Shown here in pieces: positions 52,684-61,541 of a stretch of DNA of 64,000 nucleotides. The translations under genes were made by a program, and so were the position numbers. Where the stretch lies: contig NZ_VOTZ01000002.1 of NCBI RefSeq assembly GCF_024372745.1, forward strand, positions 62,001 to 126,000, written 5' to 3'. A model generated the notes under the pieces. The model did no database searches. It had not been told where the DNA came from and saw only the letters and a program-made list of their open reading frames with translations. Position 1 is the stretch's first letter. The number at the start of each line of letters is the position of its first letter. Source of the DNA: Methanocalculus taiwanensis. GTDB taxonomy: Archaea > Halobacteriota > Methanomicrobia > Methanomicrobiales > Methanocorpusculaceae.

Positions 52684-53871
52684 TTATCTGTTCATTTTTT
52701 CTGCTGCATACCGTGCAAGCGAGATGATCGCAAGGATTGGCGGTGCTCCCGGCGCAGTTGGCAGAACCGAAGCATCGGTGACATAGAGGCCCGGGATAGC
52801 AGTCTCCAGATTTGTATCAACAGAGACTCCGATTCTCGCGGTTCCACAGGGGTGCGAGCCCCGGAGAGGTGCGGTTACAAATGTTGACGGATCAGATCCA
52901 GCCTCCGCAAGTATGGATGCAGCATATGCAGATCCAGCTATGAGTCGCACCGCATCCTGCACAGAGACGCTTTTATGGATTGTATCGTTCACTGATCCCG
53001 CATCCTCATCTTTGATCTTTACCATCATTCCAAGGATATCTTCAGGCTTTGCTAAAATCCCCCTATTATTCATGAGAGCATGCAGGGGACGCGAGTAGTG
53101 GGTGAGGATCATCCCGCCATCAAAGGGTATATAGGATCCCATTGGAACATCCCGGTTCATCCCAATCCCCGGGAGCAGACCGCCAATGGAAATGAAGGTA
53201 TCTGCAAAGAGGGGAGATGTCGGAAGCAAGAGCGCTCGTAAAAATGTGGGAGTTTCTAGCGCCCCTGCGGCAAGTACGATAAGATCGTCTTTAAAGATCT
53301 CAGTTCCACACCGCACACCAGCTACTTCGCCATGCCGGATGATCACCTCATCCGCCTTTTTATCAGTTATCACCTCTGCTCCGTGCTCTTCTGCAATCCG
53401 GATGAACCTTATTGCAGACCATCGGGCATTATGGGGGCAGCCAAAACTACAGAGCCCGTCTTTTCTGCAGAGATCCGGATTAATGAACTTCGGCATCCGC
53501 TTCACATCAAATCCGATTCTTTGAGCAGCATCCATCAGCCTTCGTGTGCCTTCGCCAAGCAGTTCATCAGGTAGCACCCGTACGGCAAGATCTTCCTCAA
53601 TGGCAGCATAATGGCGATTCAGATCGATACCATTTTCACGGAACTCATACTCAAGGCAGCGGAGGGCATTGCCGCCAGAGACCATGGTTGTTCCGCCAAG
53701 GCAGAAGGTGCGCATCAGCCGGACACCGGCATCCACATTTGCGTAGTATGCTCCGGCATCCTTTTCAAAAACAGCAGGCCCCCGTTCGATCACAAGAACA
53801 TCATGTCCTGACCCAGCAAGATACCTGGCTGTTGCTGCACCTCCGGCACCGGATCCGATAACAATAGCCAT
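52684..53871 (-). CDS. GMC-type FAD-dependent oxidoreductase
   Basis: 395-aa flavoprotein. The N-terminal dinucleotide loop is VIGSGAGGAATARYLAGSG followed by VLVIERGP. GGTTMVSGGNAL is the FAD-covering region, and the C-terminal HPCGTARIG plus YVTDASVLPTAPGAPPI are the GMC signatures including the catalytic His area. A block with four Cys/Gly (CRKDGLCSFGCPHNA) could hold an Fe-S or other metal site. Substrate, probably an alcohol or polyol, unknown. ATG 53871 is used; the 19 residues before it are not conserved in appearance. Divergent from the HerA-like gene. Confidence 0.88.
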   Translation of the reverse strand: MAIVIGSGAGGAATARYLAGSGHDVLVIERGPAVFEKDAGAYYANVDAGVRLMRTFCLGGTTMVSGGNALRCLEYEFRENGIDLNRHYAAIEEDLAVRVLPDELLGEGTRRLMDAAQRIGFDVKRMPKFINPDLCRKDGLCSFGCPHNARWSAIRFIRIAEEHGAEVITDKKADEVIIRHGEVAGVRCGTEIFKDDLIVLAAGALETPTFLRALLLPTSPLFADTFISIGGLLPGIGMNRDVPMGSYIPFDGGMILTHYSRPLHALMNNRGILAKPEDILGMMVKIKDEDAGSVNDTIHKSVSVQDAVRLIAGSAYAASILAEAGSDPSTFVTAPLRGSHPCGTARIGVSVDTNLETAIPGLYVTDASVLPTAPGAPPILAIISLARYAAEKMNR

Positions 53872-53966
53872 GTTGATTGAGTGTGGATTATTTAGAATAA
53901 GTATCTTCGCCATACCGGTCATACCCAAATATTAACTCTTTCTCAGATCCATTCTCTGTGGATAGT

Positions 53967-55613
53967 ATGGATCTGGGTGTTGGACGGGTAGGCGATAGAG
54001 ATCTCGGAATCAGTGCCCAGGAGATTGTCACGGGAAGGACATGTGTTATCGCACAGTCAGGAGCCGGAAAGAGCTGGGGAATAGCAGTTCTTTGTGAACA
54101 TCTCTGCAGGTCATATATCGGGTTCTGTTTAATAGATACCGAAGGAGAATACTTCTCTCTCAAGGATCGCTTCCCGATCATCTGGATCGGATCAGACGAA
54201 AGTTGCGATTACGATATCGAATCTGTCGATCTCCATTCGATAATGCGTGAAGCAATCATATCATCACGATTTATTGTCTTTGATGTATCTGAAGTGGATA
54301 TGCGGGTAAAAGCAACAGCCCTCGTAAATATCCTCTATGAACTTGAGTCTGAACTGAGAAGGCCGTTTCTGCTCATTGTGGAGGAAGCTGATAAGTTCAT
54401 CCCTCAATCCCGTGATTCCATCAAGATGATCGAAGAGATCTCACGCCGTGGGAGAAAACGCGGCCTTGGCCTTCTGGTGGCAACCCAGCGCCCCTCGCTG
54501 GTTCAGAAGAATGTGCTCAGCCAGTGCAATAACCAGATCATCGGCAAGCTGACCATTGACAATGATCTCAAGGCGGTCTCTCATTTCTTTGATTCACGAA
54601 AAGAAGTCGAAGAGCTGATCACCCTTGACCCTGGCGAATTCTTTGTAATGGGAGGACTTGTCAGAGAGAAGACCCTGATGAAGTTTGGAGAAAGAGAGAC
54701 GCAGCACCGGGGTGTGACACCACAGATCCTTCCGGGCCGCCCTCCTGAGATGAGAGAAACGGATACGGTCCTGGTACCGGAGGCAAAACCGGAGAGATCC
54801 CAACTTCCTCCTGAACCTCTTCTCGTTGATGAGGAAGATTCTGAACTAATCCCAGCCTTTCCGACTGATGAGGATGATGAGACAAAAAACGCAGTTCCTA
54901 CACTTCTGGAACGAGATGAAGCGCTCAGGGCGGTGCAGAGCCTCTGTAGAAAAAGTTTCTGGAGACGCAGGTATCTTGATCGGATTACAGCAATGGAAAG
55001 GATCTCCTGGCCTCTTCTATCCGTTGAGGTGAAGTACCTAGGAGGTATTCTGAAGAAAACAACGAGGAGAGCGTCATTTATCCTGGAAGGATTTCATGGA
55101 GAGAGGGTTGATCTCACAAACGGCTTCATGGTTCGGCCGGGTTTTGCCGAGCTGATCGGGCTGGATGAAGCATCTGTTGCCATCCTGAAAAACCTGACGC
55201 CAGCCGGTCTGACTGCTCTTGAGATTGAGGCAGATGCTGGTCTTATGCCAGGAGATGTAAAGAAAGCGCTCAAAAGCCTCCAGAAACAGAAACGTATTAC
55301 CACGATGAAGAGCGAGGAAGGGGCAGTAATCTATCTGCCCCTCCTCGACCATCCGATCCCAAAACTCTCCAATCTTCACCAATCGTTTACAACCAGACTT
55401 ACAACACCCTCAGGTGAATGCAGAGGTCCAGCTATTACGGAGGATGACCTCAGGAAGATTGTCAAGGGACTTGAGCCAACAGCCGAGATCACAAAGATGA
55501 AGGTGATATATTACCCGGTTTATGAGGCAATTGTGGCATCGGACTCTGGAGAGCGGAGAATATATATTGATGGGCAGACGGGGCGCGAGATCCGCGGAAT
55601 GACCTATAATTAA
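53967..55613 (+). CDS. HerA-like (DUF87) ATPase
   Basis: 548-aa FtsK/HerA-type ATPase. Walker A is AQSGAGKSWGIAVL (near 29-42), Walker B is LLIVEEADKFIP, a sensor region VATQRPSLVQKNVLSQCN follows, and GRKRGLG has an arginine-finger-like pair. This core ends near residue 245. A proline/acid-rich linker (about 250-310) joins a C-terminal ~230-residue part with a winged-helix-like segment (ASVAILKNLTPAGLTALEIE). HerA pumps DNA for end resection with NurA, but no nurA, mre11 or rad50 is nearby, so this is a HerA paralog of unknown role. ATG 53967 preferred over GTG 53958. Confidence 0.87.
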   Translation: MDLGVGRVGDRDLGISAQEIVTGRTCVIAQSGAGKSWGIAVLCEHLCRSYIGFCLIDTEGEYFSLKDRFPIIWIGSDESCDYDIESVDLHSIMREAIISSRFIVFDVSEVDMRVKATALVNILYELESELRRPFLLIVEEADKFIPQSRDSIKMIEEISRRGRKRGLGLLVATQRPSLVQKNVLSQCNNQIIGKLTIDNDLKAVSHFFDSRKEVEELITLDPGEFFVMGGLVREKTLMKFGERETQHRGVTPQILPGRPPEMRETDTVLVPEAKPERSQLPPEPLLVDEEDSELIPAFPTDEDDETKNAVPTLLERDEALRAVQSLCRKSFWRRRYLDRITAMERISWPLLSVEVKYLGGILKKTTRRASFILEGFHGERVDLTNGFMVRPGFAELIGLDEASVAILKNLTPAGLTALEIEADAGLMPGDVKKALKSLQKQKRITTMKSEEGAVIYLPLLDHPIPKLSNLHQSFTTRLTTPSGECRGPAITEDDLRKIVKGLEPTAEITKMKVIYYPVYEAIVASDSGERRIYIDGQTGREIRGMTYN

Positions 55614-55689
55614 TTAAAATACAGCATTTTTATCGTTTTCTCTCGTTTTCCAGAGGAATTTTTATCATTACTGACGTCTTTGAAAGAGT

Positions 55690-55920
55690 ATGGAAGAGCT
55701 GGATTCATTTCGATGCCTTGTTTGCGGCTTTATTTATGATCCGGAACGGGGCGATCCGCGACGCGGAATAGAGCCTGGAACATCATTTGAGGATCTTCCT
55801 GATGATTATACCTGCCCGGTCTGCGGGGTCTCGGTTCTAACCCAGAATTCTGCTTTTGTCAGGATTGAAACATGTGAGCCTGTCTGTGGATTTGACAGGG
55901 CTTATAGGAACGGTGCATAA
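55690..55920 (+). CDS. Rubredoxin-like protein with C-terminal extension
   Basis: 76 residues. The rubredoxin iron site is [17 protein letters not shown] and YTCPVCGVS, with [12 protein letters not shown] between. It differs from standard ~53-aa rubredoxin after the second knuckle: the usual GASKDAF is [11 protein letters not shown], and about 20 extra residues with two more Cys ([12 protein letters not shown]) follow. Electron carrier for oxygen or peroxide detoxification is the family role; the extension may change its partner. Single gene. Confidence 0.9.
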   Translation: MEELDSFRCLVCGFIYDPERGDPRRGIEPGTSFEDLPDDYTCPVCGVSVLTQNSAFVRIETCEPVCGFDRAYRNGA

Positions 55921-56070
55921 TCGGCGATCGGCTCCTGCAACGAATTCGGTTGAAATTATATTCAGGTCATTAATGCCGTAGATTAGTTGTTTTAAGTCCA
56001 ATTAATACAATTTTCATCAAGTATTGTCATAGATGTAAATCAGGAGGACACTCTTTGTGTCATCCTCGGA

Positions 56071-56154
56071 TGCGTGAGGCAGGATTTGAACCTGCGAACC
56101 CCTACGAGACAGGACCCTAAATCCTGCGCCTTTGACCCGCTCGGCTACTCACGC
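56071..56154 (-). tRNA. tRNA-Leu (TAG)
   Basis: On the minus strand an 84-nt class II tRNA: acceptor GCGTGAG/CTCACGC with discriminator A, D arm TAGCCGAGCGGGTCAAAGGC, anticodon stem CAGGA/TCCTG with loop TTTAGGG (anticodon TAG), a long variable arm TCTCGTAGGGGTTC and T arm GCAGG/CCTGC. The long variable arm and TAG anticodon give Leu (CUA/CUN codons). No intron and no encoded CCA. Confidence 0.94.
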
Positions 56155-56461
56155 ACTGGTTTCCTTGTGCCTTACTTCGTGCAGATTCCTAAGCACAGTG
56201 CCTTTGGCCTGGCCTAACAACCCTTGCTCACTGGTAAATCCAAAAAGAATCTGCATTACGTAATGCACCACGTATATGTGCCTTCAAAAGATAAAAATAG
56301 AAGCCTCGATTATTCTGCAATACCTTTTGAGGGAGGGAAAATGATGACATGGCGATGGATGGAAGAGATAGGAATTTCCTCTGTTCAACGCTCCCTTCAA
56401 CATCCATATGACATCTTTTTCCAATCAACGTACCACTATCACACAATAGCCGGTACATTCT
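56155..56461. other. Leader and promoter region of tRNA-Leu; no gene
   Basis: About 300 bases between tRNA-Leu and the permease gene. An open frame here runs into the permease gene and has no similarity. The 50 bases next to the tRNA contain GCACTG and CAGTGC, which could pair in the precursor. Confidence 0.4.
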
Positions 56462-57481
56462 CTAAGCCACTGCATTCTCCTCTGTTTTTGCAGCTTTCAG
56501 CTCCCGGATCATGACCACATAACCGGATACGACAAGCGCGATGATGAGCGGACCCAGGATAAATCCGATGAGTCCCATCACTGCAAGTCCGCCAAAAAAA
56601 CCGATCCACATCAGGAGAGGATTTAGCTTGGCACGCATTCCCATGATAAGAGGGCGGAAGATAAGATCCGGAACTGCACAGACGATCGGATAGCCTATTA
56701 AAGCGATAAGGGCCGCACCTCTCAGATCCCCGATGGATAGTGCATATATTGCAAGGAAGATCATCAGGAGGGAGGGCCCAAGGATCGGAATAAGCTGGAA
56801 CAGTCCGGCAATAGTCGCATAAAAGAGGACGTAATCATAGCCGAGGAAATAGAAAAATGGAATTGCGAGGAGAAATGTGATGACTGCGGTAATTACATGA
56901 ACGACATAGATCGCATACAGAGTTCCAACCGCAGTCGTTGAGATCTCCTTTACTCCAGAGGAGAGGCGGCCAGGGAGCGACTCGACGATCTCTGTGTAGA
57001 TCTCATCCCCTTTGTAGATGAATGCCATGAGGGCCATTAAAAAAACCACACACTTGACAAGGATCATCGGTGCCTGGTAAACCAGGGCTGATGTCCATTC
57101 CGAGAACGTGTCGAGCTGGAGCATGATCCACTCATTCATCTCGCTCTGCCCGACTGTGGGAGTACCTGTTGCAGCCAATGAGGAGACCCATTCAAGGATT
57201 GTATTGATTATATAAGAGATATATTCAGAGTGCGTATAAAAAATTGTTATTGTGAAGCCAATTGCAGAAGTAACCACAAGAAGAACAAGCGTTGCGATCA
57301 GGAATGACGAGACAGCCGGATTGATCACCCTTATAAAACTCCGGTGAATGGGAAGAAGAACAACTGCAAGAGTGCCTGCAAGAATGATCACGCCAATCAG
57401 CTGCCAGAAAGCAAGGGCGGCGGCGACCATGATCGCGCCTATCATCATTATGACATATCTGTCAGGATAGTTCCCACCCAT
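56462..57481 (-). CDS. AI-2E family transporter (PerM/TqsA-like)
   Basis: 339-aa membrane protein with about eight hydrophobic segments. Two N-terminal segments and LLPIHRSFIR are followed by a long extracellular loop (about 80-140) and the family core FYFLGYDYVLFYATIAGLFQLIPILGPS, then LIMGMRAKLNPLLMWIGFFGGLAVMGLIGFILGP, the hallmark of the family. Members export AI-2, act as Na+/H+ antiporters or have unknown roles. Divergent from the eha operon, 119 bases apart; no functional link is evident. Confidence 0.92.
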   Translation of the reverse strand: MGGNYPDRYVIMMIGAIMVAAALAFWQLIGVIILAGTLAVVLLPIHRSFIRVINPAVSSFLIATLVLLVVTSAIGFTITIFYTHSEYISYIINTILEWVSSLAATGTPTVGQSEMNEWIMLQLDTFSEWTSALVYQAPMILVKCVVFLMALMAFIYKGDEIYTEIVESLPGRLSSGVKEISTTAVGTLYAIYVVHVITAVITFLLAIPFFYFLGYDYVLFYATIAGLFQLIPILGPSLLMIFLAIYALSIGDLRGAALIALIGYPIVCAVPDLIFRPLIMGMRAKLNPLLMWIGFFGGLAVMGLIGFILGPLIIALVVSGYVVMIRELKAAKTEENAVA

Positions 57482-57600
57482 ATAACAGAGTGATTCTCCT
57501 CAATAGGTAATAAGATAACCAGATGTACCGAAAACCAATTGCCAATATCAGAAGGTTTTACTATTCATGTGCAGATATAACGTTTCAATTCTGATGCACC

Positions 57601-58086
57601 ATGCTTGAAGAGTTCGGAAGAATAGTGGTTGCCGCCGTCATCGCATGGATACTCTTTCTATCGATCGATATATTCTGGCGCCTTCCCCAGACAGGGGGTG
57701 TAAGCGGCGCAGATGCAATTGGAAAAGCAATTGCAGGCCGCGGTGGGGATCAGCATGGCGGATGGATGATGGGCAATATCGTCTGCTCACCTGATGCGTC
57801 GGCAGGAACATTGCTTGCCGCCTGTGGGGTTTTTGTAGCAGGCATCCCTGGGGGATTCGCAGCTGCCATTCTCGTCTACATAGGAAACCGGATCTGCCAT
57901 GATAAAGGATATGCAGGGACGAGCGGAGCATTGATTGCAACATTTGTGGTTGCCGGATTCATGCAGGTTGGGTTTCTGGCATCGGATTTCATCGCAGGTA
58001 TGGTTCTCGCCATCCTCACGATACAGGGGCTCTCCCATACCCATGCCAGCAGGCTGATTGGGTACATCTGGAGGTGGAGGGCCTGA
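57601..58086 (+). CDS. ehaB: Energy-converting hydrogenase A subunit, EhaB-like membrane protein
   Basis: 161 residues with three to four membrane segments (roughly 8-25, 62-95, 100-125 and 128-148), a conserved polar block GGDQHGGWMMGNIVCSPDASAG between the first two. By size and position before the ehaC-like gene it corresponds to EhaB; I cannot exclude that it is counted as EhaA in some schemes. It is the first gene of a tightly packed operon for the membrane [NiFe] hydrogenase that couples H2 oxidation and ferredoxin reduction to ion influx. No separate ehaA precedes it. Confidence 0.78.
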   Translation: MLEEFGRIVVAAVIAWILFLSIDIFWRLPQTGGVSGADAIGKAIAGRGGDQHGGWMMGNIVCSPDASAGTLLAACGVFVAGIPGGFAAAILVYIGNRICHDKGYAGTSGALIATFVVAGFMQVGFLASDFIAGMVLAILTIQGLSHTHASRLIGYIWRWRA

Positions 58087-58322
58087 TTGCAGCTGCTATC
58101 TGCCTGATTATTGCCCTCTATGGTGCAATCAGGACTGTTTTAGAACGAAATACCCTGCTCAGGCTACCATTTGTGAATGTCATGAATTTTGGGATAGCCG
58201 GATTAATCGTCTTTATCCTCCCTCACCCGCTCACCCTTGTTGCCGCCGCTGCATACTTTGTCGGATCCACCCTTGAAGCAAATGCGATTGCAAGCGCATA
58301 CGCACGGAGGAAGCCAAAATGA
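58074..58322 (+). CDS. ehaC: Energy-converting hydrogenase A subunit EhaC-like
   Basis: 82-aa membrane protein with three hydrophobic segments (5-22, 36-52, 54-74) and the family-like TVLERNTLLRLPFVNVMNFGIAG. It matches the size and order of EhaC. The start is GTG 58074, overlapping ehaB by 13 bases; the end overlaps ehaD (ATGA). Confidence 0.8.
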   Translation: MEGLIAAAICLIIALYGAIRTVLERNTLLRLPFVNVMNFGIAGLIVFILPHPLTLVAAAAYFVGSTLEANAIASAYARRKPK

Positions 58323-58552
58323 TCGAGCAGATCATTACCTTCGCCCTTGCGGGACTGATCTTTCTTGGAGCTGTTTCAACAGCCCTCTGGAAGAATCCCT
58401 TTGATAAACTTATCGGCCTCTCACTCCTCTCTGCGGGAGTCATTCCACTCATCGTTATGCGTGGCTATCTTGATGTTGCAATCGTCATCTGCCTTGTCAT
58501 CCCAATAACAACCATTCTGGTTCTTCTCCTGCTCGGGAGGGACGTTCGATGA
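58319..58552 (+). CDS. ehaD: Energy-converting hydrogenase A subunit EhaD
   Basis: 77-aa protein with two to three membrane segments; KNPFDKLIGLSLLSAGVIPLIV is the EhaD/MrpF-like core seen in this family. ATGA overlaps join it to both neighbours. Part of the membrane arm of the hydrogenase. Confidence 0.82.
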   Translation: MIEQIITFALAGLIFLGAVSTALWKNPFDKLIGLSLLSAGVIPLIVMRGYLDVAIVICLVIPITTILVLLLLGRDVR

Positions 58553-58788
58553 ATGCAGAGTTTATTATCGGTTTTGGGCTCATCATACTCGGGACTGTCG
58601 CAACCGCATGGCCAAGTCCGAAAGATTACATCACCCGATTAATAAATCTCGAACTCCCGGCATTTGGAATCCTCCTGGTGATGCTTTCCTTTGACGAAAC
58701 AATAGCACTCCTGACATTTATTGCAGTCACAGCCATCTCAACATTCCTGTTTGTACGGGTCATAGAAAAGAAAGAGGGGATACCATGA
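58549..58788 (+). CDS. ehaE: Energy-converting hydrogenase A subunit EhaE
   Basis: 79 residues, three membrane segments, with the block PSPKDYITRLINLELPAFG typical of EhaE. It resembles a small antiporter-like (MrpG/MnhG) subunit. ATGA overlaps with ehaD and ehaF. Confidence 0.82.
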   Translation: MNAEFIIGFGLIILGTVATAWPSPKDYITRLINLELPAFGILLVMLSFDETIALLTFIAVTAISTFLFVRVIEKKEGIP

Positions 58789-59240
58789 TAATCCGCAAAC
58801 TATCCGGGATTCTCTCAAACTTCACAAACCTTTCGCGGGTCTATGGCGTACTGGTGATTATCGTGATACTAGCCGGTATGGTTAGTATCCCATCTCTGGA
58901 TTATCATGGCGATCGCCTGTATCCAAAGTTTATCGATCGCGATAGTCCGCTTGATCCTTACGATCGTGGCGGCATCCCCTTCGGAACAACGACAGTGGCA
59001 GCAGAGTATCCAGAGAATTCACCATATCTTGGATATATCACGGCATATCTCACCCCACTTTCGTTTGCTCTCGCCGGGGCGACTCAGCATATGGGAACAA
59101 CTATCGTAGCCCATCCCGGAGGGATCATCGACGAGATCCTCTATGCAACACGAGGCCTTGATACGGTCGTTGAGACCACAATTCTCTTTGTCGGTTTTGC
59201 CGTTGCCGCTTACCTCTTCCGAAGGAGGGAGAACGAATGA
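58785..59240 (+). CDS. ehaF: Energy-converting hydrogenase A subunit EhaF
   Basis: 151 residues. One membrane segment near 20-40, a polar extracytoplasmic region (SPLDPYDRGGIPFGTTTV, EYPENSPYLGYITAYLTPL), and a second near 125-145. The segment GGIIDEILYATRGLDTVVETTILF resembles MnhB/MbhF-like subunits of ion-translocating hydrogenases. ATGA overlaps with ehaE and ehaG. Confidence 0.86.
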   Translation: MIIRKLSGILSNFTNLSRVYGVLVIIVILAGMVSIPSLDYHGDRLYPKFIDRDSPLDPYDRGGIPFGTTTVAAEYPENSPYLGYITAYLTPLSFALAGATQHMGTTIVAHPGGIIDEILYATRGLDTVVETTILFVGFAVAAYLFRRRENE

Positions 59241-59839
59241 TCGATACATTCCATACCGGGATGATTGCAGCTTCTCTCTGCATCATCATCGCCTTCTTCT
59301 CCTTCCTGAAAGAGACAGATGACCTGCACAGGCTTCTCCTCACTGATCTCGCCTCTGTGATGGCGCTCTTTTTAATTGCGCTTGTCGGAACCGACCTTGC
59401 CGAGGCACTGATCCTCCCGGGACTTGTTGTCACCATCTCAAAACTGATGGCGCTTGCAGAGATTTATCTGGTGAAAGAGGGGCTACAAAAAAACAGCCCC
59501 TCACGAATCCTTGACATCGAGGTGCTCCAGAGTGCACCGGCGATACTTGCTTCAATCCTTGTAATATATGGGATCATCCTCTCCGGATTTTCAGGCGGTG
59601 CTGTTGCGGGGCTTGGTGTCATCTTCTATCTCGTTTGTAAAGGGCACCAGGAACGCTTCGAGCTGATCGAGACCGTGAGCGGATATGCATGGGTTGCGTG
59701 GATAGCTGCATTCTTTATCATCCTGATCTTCCCATCCCAGTGGTTCCTTGCCGTGATGATTGCGGGTGGCGCAATCCTCATCAAAGTAACCGCAAAACTC
59801 TCACTCATCGGCACAATGCGGGGTGAATCCGATGTTTGA
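59237..59839 (+). CDS. ehaG: Energy-converting hydrogenase A subunit EhaG
   Basis: 200 residues, about six membrane segments; the inner DLASVMALFLIALVGTDLAEALILPGLVVTISKLMAL region (cited in part: SVMALFLIALVGTDLAEAL) identifies EhaG. Its role in ion transfer is presumed from membership in the complex. It overlaps the ehaH start by eight bases. Confidence 0.86.
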   Translation: MIDTFHTGMIAASLCIIIAFFSFLKETDDLHRLLLTDLASVMALFLIALVGTDLAEALILPGLVVTISKLMALAEIYLVKEGLQKNSPSRILDIEVLQSAPAILASILVIYGIILSGFSGGAVAGLGVIFYLVCKGHQERFELIETVSGYAWVAWIAAFFIILIFPSQWFLAVMIAGGAILIKVTAKLSLIGTMRGESDV

Positions 59840-60488
59840 CCAAAATATCGAAGGGGCAGAGCTCTTTGCTCTACCCTTTGGAGATATCGTCCCGTTCTTC
59901 AGCGTATACACTGCAACACTTGCTGCATTTGTCGTGGTCTTTATCCTTATATCAGCATTTGACCGCCCTGAGCGACAGTTGAATATCGTCTTCGGCGGGG
60001 ACGCATACTATGCAAAAGAGATTAAGGAAAGCGACACCAGATTCTCGAGGTTTATGGCAATTGCCTGTGGCTGTGCCACACTGGGGGCAGTTGTCACAGG
60101 CGATGTCTTCAACTTCACCCTCTTTGCAGTTCTGGTCGGGATTACAAACATCGCAATCGTTGCATCAGCCGGAAACCGCCACGTTCTGAATGCCGCATTC
60201 CAGTACGGAATCGTTGCGATGATCGCTACTGTCCCTCTTTTTGGCTCAGCAGCAATCATCCTTGCAACTACTGGAACGCTCTCCATCTGGACGCTTGCAG
60301 GTATGGGAGCTGTCCCGCTTCTTGCAAAAGCATTGCTCATACTCGGAGTAATGGGAGAAGGTATCGCCCCGCTGTATATCGGTAAAGCTGAGATCATCAG
60401 GGCACAGGGTGCACCATTTGTCCTGATGATCCACTTCAGTTCGCTCCTGCTCTTCCTGCGGGTGACTGAGATAGTCCTGGTGATCTGA
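59832..60488 (+). CDS. ehaH: Energy-converting hydrogenase A subunit EhaH (antiporter-like)
   Basis: 218 residues, about six membrane segments. GDVFNFTLFAVLVGITNIAIV and PLLAKALLILGVMGEGIAPLY have Lys and Glu within membrane segments, as in the Mrp/NuoL-type antiporter subunits (here a short relative), so this is a probable ion channel part. The ATG at 59832 is preferred; GTG 59823 is possible. Confidence 0.84.
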   Translation: MFDQNIEGAELFALPFGDIVPFFSVYTATLAAFVVVFILISAFDRPERQLNIVFGGDAYYAKEIKESDTRFSRFMAIACGCATLGAVVTGDVFNFTLFAVLVGITNIAIVASAGNRHVLNAAFQYGIVAMIATVPLFGSAAIILATTGTLSIWTLAGMGAVPLLAKALLILGVMGEGIAPLYIGKAEIIRAQGAPFVLMIHFSSLLLFLRVTEIVLVI

Positions 60489-60490
60489 TC

Positions 60491-60694
60491 ATGAAAAAAC
60501 GCTATGTCCAGTTAATTGCCATCATCTCCGGCATCCTTCTCATCATACTCTCAGGAGCCGGACACCAGGCCATTGTTTCTTTGCCTGTTGCTGCTGTACT
60601 GAGCATCATTCTTGCCCCGGTTTTTCTCATCTCAGTCGGGCTTCTCTTTTCTGCTGAAATAACTGACGGGGACATTCCGTTTATGGGGTACTGA
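60491..60694 (+). CDS. ehaI: Energy-converting hydrogenase A subunit EhaI
   Basis: 67 residues with two membrane segments (7-22, 30-53) and an acidic C-terminus (EITDGDIPFMGY). Size and place between ehaH and ehaJ fit EhaI; sequence conservation in this subunit is low. Separated by two bases from ehaH and four from ehaJ. Confidence 0.76.
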   Translation: MKKRYVQLIAIISGILLIILSGAGHQAIVSLPVAAVLSIILAPVFLISVGLLFSAEITDGDIPFMGY

Positions 60695-60698
60695 GTCT

Positions 60699-61541
60699 AT
60701 GATCGAATACATCATCGCTGCAATGTTTATTGGCCTGCTGCTCCACGGTATCCACAGGAAAGTGATTGCACGGATACAGGGAAGGCCAGGGCCGCCCATC
60801 TGGCAGGAGCTACTCCACACCCTTAAGTTCCTGGCAAAGGAGTCATGGATTCCAAAAACAGCGAGCCAGGGAGTATATGTTGCCGTCGTGGGGATTTCAA
60901 TTGCCATCTGGACCGCAGCACTGATGCTCCTGATCACGCAGGAGAGCCTGCTTCTCCTGTTTGCACTTTACGTGCTCCATAAGATCGTTGAGCATGGGAT
61001 CGGGCTTGCCTCGGGATCACCATATTCCAAATTTGGTGCGATCCGGTCAGTCGTATCAGCGGCATCTGAACTCCCGCTTCTCTCAAGTGTCGCACTCATC
61101 TACCTGATCACCGGATCGCTTATGCTCCGTGATATCGAGACATATCAGGCAATCAATGGACCACTCCTCTTTGTGGCATTCCCGGCGGCCATCGCCCTCT
61201 ATATGGTGATCCTCTCAAAGATCCATTATGGCCCGTTCTCGATTGTAGAGGCAAAAGAGATCGTCAGCGGTTACTGGACCGAGCACTTCGGTGTATGGCG
61301 CGGCTTAATGAATGCTGCATTTGGGTTGAAGACATTTGTCCTGCTGTATACCTTTGTAATGGTCTTTATCGGACCAATCGGACTTCCCCTTACACTTCTT
61401 GGAATCCTGATCCTTATGATATCACTCTCGTTTGTCTGTGCAATCACCCCAATGCTCTCACCCTATGATACAGTCACCGTCCAGACGATCACAACCGGTC
61501 TCATTGCCATCTATATCATCTATCTGGGGGTTTTTGCATGA
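60699..61541 (+). CDS. ehaJ: Energy-converting hydrogenase A subunit EhaJ (NuoH-like)
   Basis: 280-aa NuoH/HycD-type membrane subunit, which links the hydrogenase peripheral arm to the ion channel. GIHRKVIARIQGRPGPPIWQEL (quoted in part: RIQGRPGPPIWQELLHTLKF) is the conserved loop after segment 1. GPFSIVEAKEIVSGYWTEH has the acidic residues shared with complex I. Seven to eight membrane segments. Coupled to the next gene by ATGA. Confidence 0.93.
   Translation: MIEYIIAAMFIGLLLHGIHRKVIARIQGRPGPPIWQELLHTLKFLAKESWIPKTASQGVYVAVVGISIAIWTAALMLLITQESLLLLFALYVLHKIVEHGIGLASGSPYSKFGAIRSVVSAASELPLLSSVALIYLITGSLMLRDIETYQAINGPLLFVAFPAAIALYMVILSKIHYGPFSIVEAKEIVSGYWTEHFGVWRGLMNAAFGLKTFVLLYTFVMVFIGPIGLPLTLLGILILMISLSFVCAITPMLSPYDTVTVQTITTGLIAIYIIYLGVFA

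Noticed and set aside
53967-55613. HerA-NurA antiphage or DNA end-resection system
   Set aside because: Only the ATPase is present; neighbours are a GMC oxidoreductase and a rubredoxin, so there is no support for a defence or repair cassette.
56153-56200. GCACTG/CAGTGC pairing in the tRNA-Leu leader as a regulatory RNA
   Set aside because: Only six pairs and it includes the first two tRNA bases; more likely chance than a functional leader structure.
56224-56514. A 96-codon plus-strand open frame upstream of the permease end
   Set aside because: No family match and it runs into the 3' end of the permease gene; the first part is the upstream region of tRNA-Leu.
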